From the NCBI GenBank assembly GCA_946406115.1, contig OX291544.1:1922001-1986000 (forward strand): DNA of 64,000 bases. Direction: 5' to 3'. Shown piece after piece: positions 33,421-44,370 of this stretch. The translations under genes and the position numbers were made by a program. This DNA comes from Apoda limacodes (taxonomy: Eukaryota; Arthropoda; Insecta; Lepidoptera; Limacodidae). The notes below the pieces were generated by a model. It worked only from the letters and a program-made list of their open reading frames with translations, made no database searches and was not told where the DNA came from. Position 1 is the first letter of the stretch, and each line of letters starts with the position of its first letter.

Positions 33421-34869
33421 TAATTCGGATGGAGACAGTATTTACCTAGGGTCCTGTTCAAATATTTTTTTCTATTATTAAAAATATATGCGATTAAATT
33501 TGGTACGTTTTAGGCTGTCAACGACGTATTTAACGCCTATTTGTTTTATATTAAAAACTATATCACTCATAATGTAATTATAATAGAACCACAGCTTATA
33601 TTGTCAAGTCACAAAATGTAAAAAAATCATGAAAAAATAATCAAGTTACATTCATCATTTTCGGTATTCACACACACATCTTCGAATTTCTCACAAATTT
33701 TTAACAGCTATATAGCTGTCTCTGCTCGCACGGGGCGGTCGTTGACGACAACAGCGGCGCGGGAGCGGGAGGGGGTAAGCGCTTGTAGGTTATTGGGTTT
33801 CACCCGCCCTAAATTGGGTTATTGGTGTAAATTTCAAGTGTGAGTCGGTTTTGTTTTATAACTGAGATTTCTCGGGAGTCACTTTAAATCCCGTCACAGA
33901 ATAATTGAAGACTTAACGTATTACATGGTGCCCCCCCTATAAAAGCTGAAAAACAATAGGCAATGGAAATATTACCTGAATTTTGTTTTTTTTTTTAAAT
34001 CAAACTATATACATTGTAAATCTTGTTTACTAAGTGTTTCAATACAAAACATGTGTTTATTAGTTGATTTACTATAATATTATGTTTCTTTTGTGATTTT
34101 ACAAAATATTGGACGCACGCAATAAAACAGTATTGTGATTAGTTTGTAAATCTAGTTGTAGTTAATTCACTTGACGATTTGAAAGTGTTCTCAGAAACCC
34201 ATTTTAATAAAAAGATTTTGAATCTTTAGAATTTCAAAAAATTATATGTATTTCAATACGTACGATATTGTGTTGAGTGCGTCTGTGCGTTGTTCTTTTG
34301 ATAAGTTCTAAACGCGTATTTGTTCTCGGTAATGGACTTCGAAATATAGGATGTATCACACACTAAGAATTTTATTAAGCGAACTTTTTATCGGACGAAA
34401 TAAGAATTTAGAAAGACCACAACTACTCAAGCTGACGCATCAGCGCTGACCAGCTACGCGCTGGCGCTCGGCGCCCACAAACTAACAGTCAGAGGAAAAC
34501 CAGCCATAGTCGCTCCTGATCTGATCAATCACCGATGATCACGTTGTGTATGATTTACTTATTTTCTGTGTCACGGCTTATTTCTTTTCGTTATTCATTT
34601 TATTCTGAAATAGGTACCGTAGGGTAACCATTAGGGATGTGAACTTTAGTAAATATATGCTTATATTTTGCATTTATCAAGCACACGTCGCTTGTGGCCA
34701 TCAGTTTCCAAACGGAAACAAAAAAAAAAAAATTAAGAAAATAGGCGTTCTTTGAAGTAATCAAACATAGATTTACCCTGTAAATACTGTAAAAGATCTG
34801 ATGGTTATAATCAAACATAAAGTTTTTTAACAGTTTATATAATGCATCAATATTAATTAAATCAAAGCT
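33421..34869. other. Unassigned, with a GC-rich patch
   Basis: No gene seen. Around 33715-33935 a GC-richer block ends ...CGTATTACA followed by TGGTGCCCCCCC. TGGTGCC is complementary to a tRNA 3' end (GGCACCA), so this could be an LTR end followed by a primer-binding site, but no partner LTR or gag was found. Another GC patch lies at 34430-34500. Confidence 0.3.
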
Positions 34870-35520
34870 CTATCTGATATCGATATAGAGTTAAATAAGC
34901 CCATGATGGTTGAACCAATCTGTCGGTCATTCAAAAGGTACGTAAATCTAAAACGTATTTACAGTGTGTATTTGCTTCTGTTTCTGTATAATTTAGGTAA
35001 AAAAAATGACATTATTACTATTGTCCAGATTTTCTCCGTGTGGAGCAGGAAGCATTTCGATTTTAACTATGGCTGAAAATAATGCACCATCGGATATTGG
35101 CTAAGTGCAAATCAGCCTTTGAAAGTTGAACACATCAGTCGGTCGTCTAGTAGGTAGTAGTAGTTCTTATATATATATTGTTACATCTCTCTTATTTGAA
35201 TATTTTTATAACTGCGGAACTGATTTATCAACATACGCATAAAATTAAAAATAATCAAAATTCGAACAAACGCTTTTTAACTTATTTCATTTTGTAAAAC
35301 CAAATTTAATTTTTTAAATAAACCTCTTCCATTAACGTGACAAAAATATATAGAAAAAAAAGGTTATTTCTTTTATCCATACCTAGGTACTTCGCGTGCA
35401 GCAGCTGGATATCAGATTATCACAGCTGAAATCAATGCACTATCTAATATATTGGTCAAATCAGCTCGAGAGAATTGAACTAATCAGTACGTCAATATAG
35501 ATGTTTAGCAGGTATATATT
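34870..35520. repeat. Three diverged copies of an about 90-bp sequence
   Basis: Similar phrases recur at about 34870-34945, 35065-35160 and 35425-35515. Examples are AATGCACCATCGGATATTGG versus AATGCACTATCTAATATATT, then AAATCAGC, then GTTGAA/ATTGAAC and ATCAGTCGGTCGTC/ATCAGTACGTCAAT/ATCTGTCGGTCATT. Spacing is about 190 and 360 bp. The copies may be old repeats or relics of repeated exons. No frame is kept. Confidence 0.4.
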
Positions 35521-37398
35521 CACCCTGTTTTGATTGATATTAATAAGGCTGAATTCGACGTCTTATACGTAAGACGGTAAGTTTTTCCCCATTTTTTCTT
35601 CTTATAGGAATTTGACTCCAACTAGCACTTCAAGTGCTGGATCCCTGCGATAGGTCTGAGCATGAATTAAATGAACATGTTGTTCAGGAGATTGTTACTT
35701 TAGGTAATGAATTTGCTCAACTAGATGAATTTTGCGTACATGTTGATATTACGTGTATGTCGGATAAGCTTTTTATAAAAGAACATAATATTTTTAGTTG
35801 TATTGTTAAATATTTCGGCAATAGATCAGCAGTGTGCTGGTACATTTGTCTCGTCATCACAACGTCTCGGGTTCGATTCACGGACAGTTCAAAATAGAAC
35901 GATCGAACGATCTTTACTAATTTACCCTAGATCATCAACCATCAAGGTATGGTATAAAAGATAAATGAAGTAGTAGGTATACATTTAGCGTCACTAAGTA
36001 AGTACCTAACCTTATTACTAGGCATCATAGTTAAAAAAAACCGCATTACTAGTTAGGTGCCTGTTGTGACAGATTCCTAGACGCAAATTTTTAAAGCTAC
36101 ACGGCCCAAAGATTTCCTAAACACATAAAACAATAATAAATAATAAACAATTGTAGGTTAGGTACACGGTACTGCGGTACACATAGCCCCGGCGCATGGT
36201 TCGCTCTCCGCCCGCCCGCAACAACAGAGTTAGCGATATGTCGAACTTTGGCGTTTGCGTCGAATTGCGCTTGAGCGGCTTTCTCCGCCGGCTTTTTAAT
36301 AGTTTTTCTATTCAGATCCCTATATACTACGCAAAGGCAATATCCACAAGTTTAGTTGAAATCAACAAAATGGGGCTCGCATATGATGAATCTGATTCTT
36401 TAATAATATGGTTTTCTAGCAATTCATCTCCCATTATTTAATTTTTTTTTCAGTTTGGCTGAGGCGATACGGAGGGTACACTACGGGTGTGTCGTCCTTT
36501 AATTACATTTTTAGTTCAGTAACATCAGTACAGACTTATTCCGATAAGTTTTGTGCAGCAGTCTTTTATTTATAAAGTAGATTGTTTTTTTCTACTTCAT
36601 TCTATGTTAAGAAGTTTAGGATTCATTTTTATGTAACTTTTGTCTAAAGGAGGTAATGCATACTCATTAAACATGTGGCACTAGAATTGTTTTTTTTACC
36701 TCCACTATCTAAAGGAATTGGAAAGGGCGAGCAACAAAAGGCCTTTTTTGAAAAATATGAGGAATTTTGACACATTAATAATAAGTATGTTACATGATCC
36801 ATCCCTTACATATAGAATATACACATCTTTTGTTTACAATATTGTCTTGTGCTTATTTAACATACGAAAAGTACCTCTCAAATAAACATCTACATTTTTC
36901 AAATCAAATTTGACACTGTAATAACCCTGCTGTATCAAGTTTACTATCAATCGAGACATACACCTTAAATTGAGTGACGTGCTAGTTTTTGTAATAACAA
37001 ATTTTGGATAATTCAGTAAAATTCTGTCCTACTAGCAAAGGTAAGGTAGGTATTTGGTAATTTTCAACAATATAAGCTGTAATAACTGCTTGAACAGAAT
37101 AAATGCTCACCACTTAAGTGACCTTTCCTATCGGTTGCATGCTAACATTTGCCAGACCACGTACTACAGGTTTGATTCTGGTAAGATTCCGAGTACATAT
37201 GGGTAGGCTATATTTTTCAACAGTTTCTCGTGTTATGAGCGCGCAGTTACTCTCCAGATAAATATATCAGCTTATACGATGACATTCGTTTAAAATTGTT
37301 TACTTGAAATATTGAAAGCTACTTTCATTTTTATTATTGATTATTGAAACTAGGTTTATATGTAGTTGCTTTACAATCTTTACTGGTATGACCAAATA
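35521..37398. other. Unassigned sequence with a tRNA-like scrap
   Basis: No gene recognised. GGGTTCGATTC at about 35868-35878 is a good Pol III B box in a short tRNA-like context (35830-35895), perhaps a SINE head relic. A GC-rich patch (36185-36300) carries a short open frame with no recognisable domain. Confidence 0.35.
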
Positions 37399-37604
37399 GC
37401 TTAAGTTGCGGAATGAGCTCCCTGCCAAGGTTTTCTGCAAGGACTACAGTATGGTGTTCTTCAAGAAAGAAGTTATTAGATTTCTGAAGGGTCGGCAACG
37501 CGCAAGTGATACCCCTGGTGTTGCAAGCGTCCATAGGCTACGGTGACCGCTTACCATCAGGCGGACCGTAAGCTTGTTAGCCACCTTAGTGGTATAAAAA
37601 AAAA
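37399..37604 (+). mobile_element. LINE-1f copy D, 3' end
   Basis: About 205 bp of the family 3' end in plus orientation. It starts at TTAAGTTGCGGAATGAGCTC (RT C-terminus), passes the CAAGAAAGAAGTTATTAGAT region and ends AGCCACCTTAGTGGTAT plus A9. It is close in sequence to the best copy, so a relatively young, strongly 5'-truncated insertion. Confidence 0.9.
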
Positions 37605-37656
37605 GTTCATCACACTTTACTATTGGCATAGTACATTGATGTAAACTGTGTCCTTA

Positions 37657-38440
37657 TTAGTTACAATTAAAACAAAGACTATTATTTGAAGGCGTGGACT
37701 GATCTATATGAGAATTACCTGCACGGTGTTTTAACTCTATTTGTACCTTTTCTTGTAAAATCGTTTTGTTCTTTGCAAACATCCTATGAAATTTCAAAAG
37801 GTCTACTGGTTCTACAAATCGAGCTGAGAGTGCTTGCCATAAATTGGAGCACATTTATTCACTTTTGCTAGCAAAGATTCAATGCGCAGTTTTTTTATTG
37901 AGGGATCAAGTTCAGGAACCATGTTATCATTCAGTAGTGTAACAATATCATTAGAATTAGTTAATACGTTTGGTGGTAGTGAAATTCATTATCTATGGCT
38001 GGAGCTTGTTGTTTATCACTGTTGCAACTAAATTCCACGATTTGATCAGGAACATTACTGCATGCCGCCGTGTTCTGATGTTCTAATTGCGGTAGTTGTA
38101 GTCGGCACGTCCAGTTGCAGATTTCTCCGTGCTGTCGATATGTCATGTATTTCTGGTATTCTAGCTTGATTCCATCGTACTTTCTTAGATCGTTTGTTTT
38201 TGTTATAATAACTTCTCTCTCACAATTGGCTTTTTCTCGACGATGATTATCCGAGGAAGAATCACATAGACGTCGTTTTGGGTGACCACGTTTTTACTTT
38301 TACTAGAATGATTAGATTCTTGATCATCAGAATTGTCTCTAGACACATCATCTTTATGGTTACGATGTTTACAAATTTCACTATCTTGAGATCGTGACTT
38401 ATTCGATCCATAATATTGAATATTGGGCAAAGATCCCACT
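37657..38440 (-). pseudogene. Gypsy-type gag relic with zinc knuckle start
   Basis: Minus strand, several frames. Near 37960-37840 DNMVPELDPSIKKLRIESLL and AKVNKCAPIYG match the N-terminal capsid pattern common in insect Ty3/gypsy gag (VIPEFDP...W--KVNEC--IY-W). At 37854-37657 the frame reads DLLKFHRMFAKNKTILQEKV and ends SNNSLCFNCN, the first half of a CCHC knuckle. Most of the capsid core is missing between these. Upstream (38439-38203) is a charged Ser/Asp/Lys-rich segment that may be the gag N-terminus. Stops are frequent. Confidence 0.5.
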
Positions 38441-39244
38441 TCTGGTAATAAGTACAGCTATCTGCAGTTCAGAAGAACTTTTAGGTAAAATAAAATATGA
38501 AATAACTTAAAATCAATTTTATTGTCAGTGTTCACACTTCGATAGTTCACAAGAGAATGTCCCCTACCAACATGGCGCCCATTATATAAGACCGGCTACA
38601 AAACGGGGGCCGGACGTAAACAACGGCGACCCACTGTTTAGTGGCATTCCTCTTTACAATATAAAGTTGTATTAAATAGATCTATAATATAATTCTTATT
38701 TATTATTCAAATAGTTATTTACTAATATACAAATCATGATTATTATACAATGTAAATATATAGGCTTTAGATATATGATGCATTGAACCTAAATAATGAC
38801 AATCATTACTTAATAAATCTGTATACAATTCTAACACGTGTGAGCAAAGTCGCAGGCCTTCAGTAGTTAATGTAAATATAATTACAACAAAAGTCAAGAA
38901 ATCCACAAAGCAAATGTAATGTACCTGTAATATCTTTGTTTATAAAAAAGGATCACTGCATAAACAAATCTTTATGGCCGTAAAATAAGCTACTTAGGTA
39001 AAGCTTTGATATAGAGAGGTAAGAATCACTTTTGGGTCCATTTTACGCTAAGTAAAATGGGTATAGAGATGATTTTTTTGACATTATTTTAAACAGAATG
39101 TCGTATTAATCAATACATAAGAATAGTAATATTAGGGTACATTCTGTCTCAATAGTTTTTTTAATCATTATGGCTCCTTGTGTAAATATGGATAAATAGT
39201 ATCATAATAAAGACTTTTTTATTAGAATACAAATTTTTTTGCCT
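38441..39244. other. Unassigned AT-rich sequence
   Basis: No gene. A moderately GC-rich stretch at 38560-38650 (upstream on the minus strand of the gag relic) could be LTR or leader, but no repeat partner was found. Confidence 0.3.
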
Positions 39245-39452
39245 GTCTCTATCAGAACGCTCCCATCTTCATCTCCAAGAGCATGGGGTTTCTTGGTGTT
39301 GACATCTCCAGCGATGTTCAGTTCTGAGACAAGGTGAAGCTACCGTCCAAAAAACTTAGTGTACTCAACAGCTACAGCAACAGCGCAACAGTAATTCACG
39401 TCGGCTTACCATTAGGCGGCTCGTAAGCTTGTTTGCCACCTTAGTGGTATTA
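39245..39452 (+). mobile_element. LINE-1f copy E, deleted 3' end
   Basis: Plus-strand match to the RT thumb region (CATCTCCAAGAGCATGGGGT, GACATCTCCAGCGATGTTCA). It then jumps through a short AACAGCTACAGC segment to the 3' terminus (CTCGTAAGCTTGTTTGCCAC, TTAGTGGTAT). The RT C-terminal domain is deleted. Only a very short A tail remains. Confidence 0.8.
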
Positions 39453-39559
39453 AGAACTATCATTAACCTATTTGGTTTTACATACTTATCGTAACTTTTT
39501 TCAACGGACATCATTTAGCGGACACGTAATATACGAGTAAGTACGACGTTGTTTCTGAC

Positions 39560-39602
39560 GCAATATTATAATAAAAATATATTTTGACTTTGACTTTGAC
39601 TA
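39560..39602 (+). mobile_element. 3' tail of a TTTGAC-type LINE
   Basis: ATAATAAAAATATATT followed by tandem TTTGAC (about 39584-39602) is the 3' end style of the LINE inserted in gypsy 1. No coding part is attached, so it is an extreme 5' truncation or a decayed copy. Confidence 0.5.
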
Positions 39603-39904
39603 AAAAGACATAATAGTAAAGTAAGCATAATATTTAAAAAGGTTTATAGTAAGATGTATATTTGTTTTTATGTTTATTTTGCAAATAAAATTATTATATT
39701 AAATTAGACCCTGCCGATTAATGGTTACCCACCAAAGTAACTTAACATACCCAATCACAAAATTAAAAACATACTTACAAGAGCTGTAATACATAGTGCT
39801 GCATACAATATTTAGTGGCAAAAAATATCCGAATATAGCATACGAAAAACATTTAAGTGGGCAACTAAAACCAAAAACACGTAAAAAATTTAGTAGTATT
39901 AGCA

Positions 39905-39941
39905 GGCCGTTAGCTTGTTTGTCACCTTAGTGGTATAAAAA
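39905..39941 (+). mobile_element. LINE-1f copy F, last ~37 bp
   Basis: CCGTTAGCTTGTTTGTCACC then TTAGTGGTAT and A6 is the terminal sequence of the family. It is the shortest copy in the window. Confidence 0.65.
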
Positions 39942-40021
39942 AATACCTATAGCTTTTGTCTTTACCATTGTCCCAAACCTACACTTTTAGACAGTTTCTG
40001 ATTACACATAGAGCAAAAGGA

Positions 40022-40084
40022 AGTACTTCTGAAGGTAAAAGTAAGTACTCCTGAAGGTAAAAGTGAGTACTCCTGAAGGTAGCC
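40022..40084. repeat. Short tandem repeat, three 21-22 bp units
   Basis: Three units of the form AGTACTTCTGAAGGTAAAAG, with CTCCTG in the later units. It explains the repeated peptide in the minus-strand open frame at 39962-40330, which matches nothing I recognise. Confidence 0.75.
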
Positions 40085-40330
40085 TTGAAATTGATTTATT
40101 AATGTCACAAGTCGACAGGAATGTTTATTTAAGAAAGTGCTAAGCGGACGAGGGTCGCTTGCTATACGCGAGCGCTCACCTCTGATTCTTGATGTACACT
40201 TCAGCAGTGGCAGCATGGTGTGGGCGGGCCTTTCTAGGGTCTGATGCTTCATGCTACCGTTGGCAGTCATTACACTGATGACCTCTATCCAATCAACAAT
40301 CAATTCGATCGAATTGTTTTTGATTTTCAA

Positions 40331-41117
40331 TAACAGTATAAAGACAACAAAAATTAGCTATTTGTGTATTGTAAATGTTGTGCTTGGCAATGATAGCCTC
40401 CCTAACTGTTCGTCGCAGCAGGACACGTTATTACTAACTCTAAGAGAGGGGATAAGTGTCGTGAAGTGTTATTAGGTAACTATACTGTGGTGCCGTGGTG
40501 GGATTTTGTTGAAGATACTCTTTTGGTTTAACTTTGAGGTCTGTCTGTCTGTACAAACATTGTTTCTTTATTGCCTTAAAGGTTTTTTGAATTTTTCGTA
40601 GCTCTGAATTTATGCTGTGGAAAATAGTAAGGCAGGGGACAAGGTGAAGTTAAATATTATGTGATGTTTTTCCTTCGTTGACTCTGTATCACTGAAAATA
40701 TTTTTAGATACCAAAAATGTTTCTACAATAAAAAAGATAGCTGGAAGTGACTAAATGAATAAAAAGGAAATGGCCGAGTGTAGGGGCGTTATTTGGGAAA
40801 GGCCAATGTTCAACAGTGGGCTGTTACAGGCTCATTGATATAGTACACCTATCAAAACCAAGAGGCTTATTTTCAATTACATTAACCTTTTTTTTGGACG
40901 TGCAAAAGGGAACAGCGCCCAATTTAAGATCTTTTAATTATCAAAATCGGCAACAATTGTATGCAAATGGTTAAGTCTTACAGAAGTAATGTTTTTATAT
41001 TATCTTTTTGTTTATAGTCTCCATTGTATTGTAGCAAAGAATGTTTCAAATACTATAGTGTCAAACTTATGATGAAAAAATAATTGCTTACTAAACATTT
41101 ACCATTTTTACACCTCA
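40331..41117. other. Unassigned sequence with an RTE-like 3' end
   Basis: No gene. At about 40775-40850, GGGAAAGGCCAATGTTCAAC followed by AGTGGGCTGTTACAGGCT resembles the conserved 3' end of RTE-type LINEs and SINEs of Lepidoptera (CAGCAGTGGGA...TAGGCTG). It has no coding region and no clear tail. Confidence 0.4.
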
Positions 41118-41122
41118 GAAAA

Positions 41123-41370
41123 ATTCCTAAAGTATCCTTAAATAATACGTCTGAATTCCATAAAAATAAAAAAAATATTTTAAAGCTCGGTAAAAATAAC
41201 CAGTTTCTAGTCGATTTCAGTAAGAATGCAACTGCCAGACCAAAATTCCATTCAATTCAATTTCCTCCTATTGTTTGTATCGACAAGAAACTGGTTATTT
41301 TTACCGAGCTTTAAAATATTTTTTTATTTTTATGGAATTCAGACGTATTTTTTAAGGATACTTTAGGAAT
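41123..41370. repeat. Foldback: 92-bp inverted arms around a LINE-1f scrap
   Basis: Left arm 41123-41214 and right arm 41280-41370 are reverse complements with about three mismatches or indels (for example TTTCTAGTCGA versus TTTCTTGTCGA). The 65-bp loop (41215-41279) begins TTTCAGTAAGAATGCAACTG and matches the antisense of 61680-61717 of the best LINE-1f copy, that is, LINE-1f in plus orientation. The arms, containing TAAAGCTCGGTAAAAATAAC, are not LINE-1f. The right arm abuts a minus-oriented LINE-1f segment at 41371. Confidence 0.93.
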
Positions 41371-41822
41371 GAAACATTCCATACCAGCGAGGATTGTCTT
41401 AGTGGCTGCGGGTGCGCAGACACGTCAGGATCATCTGAGCTAAAGCAGAGCTGCCTCCACGGGTACGATGCATAAAATTCTCGCAATCCATTCCAGTCTG
41501 CCGACTTATAATGCCACACACGTAGCCAATCAGTTTGCCCAGATGGATCGGGTTGTGTGCATGACATTTGAGTCCGAACAAGACAGTGATCCAAGGCGCA
41601 TCCACTGAGACGGAGTATCCGTCAGGACTTGTAGTCAGCAGAAGGTCCAGTAAGGAGCTCGTATTGCCCTCTATATCTGGTTCTTAGGAAATAAGTTATT
41701 AGATTTCTGAAGGGTCAGCAACGCGCGAGTGATATGGTGTTGCAAGCGTCGATAGGCTACGGCGACTGCTTACTATCAGGCGAACCAAGAGCTTGTTTGC
41801 CACCTTGGTGTTATAAAAAAAG
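41371..41822. mobile_element. LINE-1f copy G, inverted 5' part plus 3' end
   Basis: Two pieces in opposite orientation. 41371-41690 is antisense and encodes on the minus strand the C-terminal endonuclease and linker (EGNTSSLLDLLLTTSPDGYS, then DHCLVRTQMSCTQPDPSG and WHYKSADWNGLREFYASYPW), extending further 5' than the 59776-62120 copy. 41695-41822 is sense: TTATTAGATTTCTGAAGGGT to GCCACCTTGGTGTTAT plus poly(A). The RT is missing between them. Inverted 5' part plus sense 3' end is the signature of twin-primed LINE integration. Confidence 0.85.
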
Positions 41823-42324
41823 TTGGGCAAAGCATTGGGAAGGGGCAGCGTTACTCTTTAATGAGAGAGTAACGCTCGATTTCACTACTCATATTTATTT
41901 CATACCAATGGCCTTATATCGATTCTTAAGGAGTTAACTATCACAGCTATGCTCTCCCAAATTTGTAAACTAGTAGCACTAAGAACTTTAAAGATTTCTT
42001 TGCCAAAACATCAAAGAAAAAGTTTAGGATGATTTTTCAAAACTTAAATTTTGATTACATTATCATACGATAAAAACTGACAAAGTTAGAGCAGTTTAAA
42101 GTTTACTTTTTAGTGCCTAAGCAAAAAGGCTAGCCTTTAGGTGGTCTCAAACGCTGTGACGTCATTTTGCTTCTGGTGTGCGAAGTCAAATGACGTCACA
42201 GCGTTTGAGACCGCGCATACCTAGCGTAGTTACACCGCAAACTGCTATAGGTACGCGCACTTATATACAGAACGAGAGTTGATTAATATGTTTTGTATGT
42301 GTTGTTCAAAAATGCAAGTCAACA
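41823..42324. other. Unassigned, containing a perfect hairpin
   Basis: No gene; contains the 25-bp inverted repeat listed separately. The sequence is otherwise AT-rich up to the start of a plus-strand LINE. Confidence 0.35.
42143..42212. repeat. Perfect 25-bp inverted repeat with TGACGTCA
   Basis: Arms 42143-42167 and 42188-42212 are exact reverse complements with a 20-base spacer. Each arm contains CGCTGTGACGTCA, with the palindrome TGACGTCA (CRE/ATF site consensus). The related sequence GGCGCTGTGACGTCAGC occurs at 45449-45466, beside the Penelope-like fragment. It could be the end of a foldback element or a retained TIR pair. Function is unknown. Confidence 0.9.
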
Positions 42325-42548
42325 ACTTTACATACACTGGAAAAAATATTTATAATGGTGCCTAATGATGTAAATCATCAAGATATAGAAACAATACCAT
42401 GGAACAGAATGTTACTTTTAACAGATGTAAATGAGATCACATTCTACTTTACTGATAGTGTTATTTGTTTGTTTGACCTTCATGCACCTGTCAAAACCAA
42501 AACTTTCAAAGTTCAAGTCCATGGATAACCGAAAATATAAAACTTCTT

Positions 42549-44077
42549 ATGCATTTACCCGACAAAGCTCATGCACGATTTCGTAAAACGAAATCTATTG
42601 TTCATGATAAATATTATAAAGATTTAAAAAAAATAACTAATGAATGCCTAATTAATGAAAAAAGAGCTTACTATAATTATAACATTAACAATCAAATTCA
42701 AGATCCCAAAAACATTATGGAAAAATTTAAAACTAAACGTGCTACCACAGAAAAGCATAGATATTCCGGATCACTTGTGTCATCCAAATAAAGCTAATAA
42801 GTTTTTTGTCGACATTGCTGATGTTCCAAGCGTTCTATTTTCATGTCTCACCTATTATGAATTTTATAAATATCACGAATTTGAAATAAATTTAAGTACA
42901 GTAGACCCCGATATAGTATTCAAATTTACTAAGCAATTGAAATCAAATGCGGAGGGCTATGATCGCATATCACTAGACATGTTAATGTTGAAACTGCCGA
43001 ACTGTTTAGAGGCTCTTACTTTTCTTGTGAATATGTCTATGTCAACGGCAGTTTTCCCAGATCTGTGGAAGACAGCAATTATACGACCGATTCTCAAGAA
43101 ACCTGATCCGTCTGAACTTAAAGATATTATATGATATAGATTAGATCAATAAATATATTATCATGTATTTCCAAAATATTGGAGAAAGTTGTTTCAGAGT
43201 CGTTGTTTGAACTTTCAGAGTTTTTAGAAAAAAATTGCGTATTGCCAGAGATACAATTAGGATTTAGACAGAATAGTGGCACTACAACTGACTTGACAGA
43301 TGTCGTAGATAATATTCTGGTAGCTCAAGATTCTGGAATGGGTACAATATTAGTATTACTGGATTTTTCACGTGCATTTGATTGTATAAATGTATCTCTA
43401 TTATTATCTAAAATGTCATATTATGGGTTTAACACTTCAACTACAAAATGGTTCAACAGTTATCTAAGCAACAGAAAGCAAATAGTCGAAATGCGAAAAA
43501 GTGATGGTTCTGTTGTTTCTTCTGATGAACTTCCAGTTACGGGAGGAGTACCACAAGGTTCAATTGTAGGGCAGCTGCTTTTTATCCTTTACACTGCAGA
43601 TATGGCACAATGTATATCAAATGTAAATACCACATGTATGCTGATGACATACAATTGTATATTTCGTTCAAGCCAAATGATGCTTCAAATGCTCTTCAAA
43701 GTTTGAATGGTGATTGAATTTTTAAGGAGTCTAAAAATAACTCTCTTATTTTAAATCCGTCGAAATCTAAATATATGGTCATAAGGACAAAAGCTCAGCT
43801 TGAAAAAATCTTAACAAGTATTGATATAGTAGTACATAGAAATAAAATAGAAAGGGTTTATGAAGCCACAAATCTTGGTATTCAAATAGATACTGATTTG
43901 CGATCTCAGAACCACATTATTGAAACAGTACGTAACTGCTTTTATCGTCTAAAAATTATATATAAACTTCGCCATTTTCTTAGCGAAGAACTTAGAATAA
44001 GGTTGGTGGAATCATTGGTATTCTCAAAACTAACATATGGAGATACTGTTTATGGTCCACGTTTACTGAGCGGTTAG
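42549..44077 (+). pseudogene. Reverse transcriptase of the jockey-like LINE
   Basis: RT blocks: KSNAEGYDRISLDMLMLKLP, TAVFPDLWKTAIIRPILKKP, LGFRQNSGTTTDL, LLDFSRAFDCINVSLL, FNSYLSNRKQIVEM and GGVPQGSIVGQLLFILY. The catalytic motif appears in a different frame (HMYADDIQLYISF, near 43640), so a frameshift lies between GVPQGS and YADD. The thumb continues at 43775-44077 (NLGIQIDTDLRSQNHI, LVESLVFSKLTYGDTVYG). The active-site residues themselves are retained. Confidence 0.85.
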
Positions 44078-44205
44078 TGCAGAGTCCAAAACGCATGCAT
44101 CAGGTTTTGCTTTAACATACCACCTCGTAGCCATATAACGCCGTTTTTGAAGAAATACAAAATGCTTAAAATGAACTAAATGAACTAAACATTCTCTCCG
44201 TTCAT

Positions 44206-44370
44206 TTTTTTTTTTTTTTTTTAATACCACTAAGGTGGCAAACAAGCCTACGGTCTGCCTGATGGTAAGCGATCACCGTAGCCTATGGACGCTTGCAACA
44301 CTAGGGGCATCACTCGCGCGTTGCCGACCCTTCAGAAATCCAAAAACTTCTTTTTTGAAGAACCCCATGC
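44206..44370 (-). mobile_element. LINE-1f copy H, 3' end inside the jockey-like LINE
   Basis: A T17 run (44206-44222) followed by antisense AATACCACTAAGGTGGCAAA and the family 3' end up to GAAGAACCCCAT. Removing it rejoins the host LINE frame as NILSVHAHNRLALH, which shows the exact insertion point. Target duplication is at most 3-4 bases (CAT on both sides). Confidence 0.92.

Noticed and set aside
35830..35895. Candidate tRNA gene with GGGTTCGATTC
   Set aside because: Only a B box is convincing; no A box at proper spacing and no acceptor or T-stem pairing could be drawn.
39962..40330. 122-codon minus-strand frame
   Set aside because: Part of it translates a 21-bp tandem repeat and the rest has no motif I recognise; no codon or context support for a gene.
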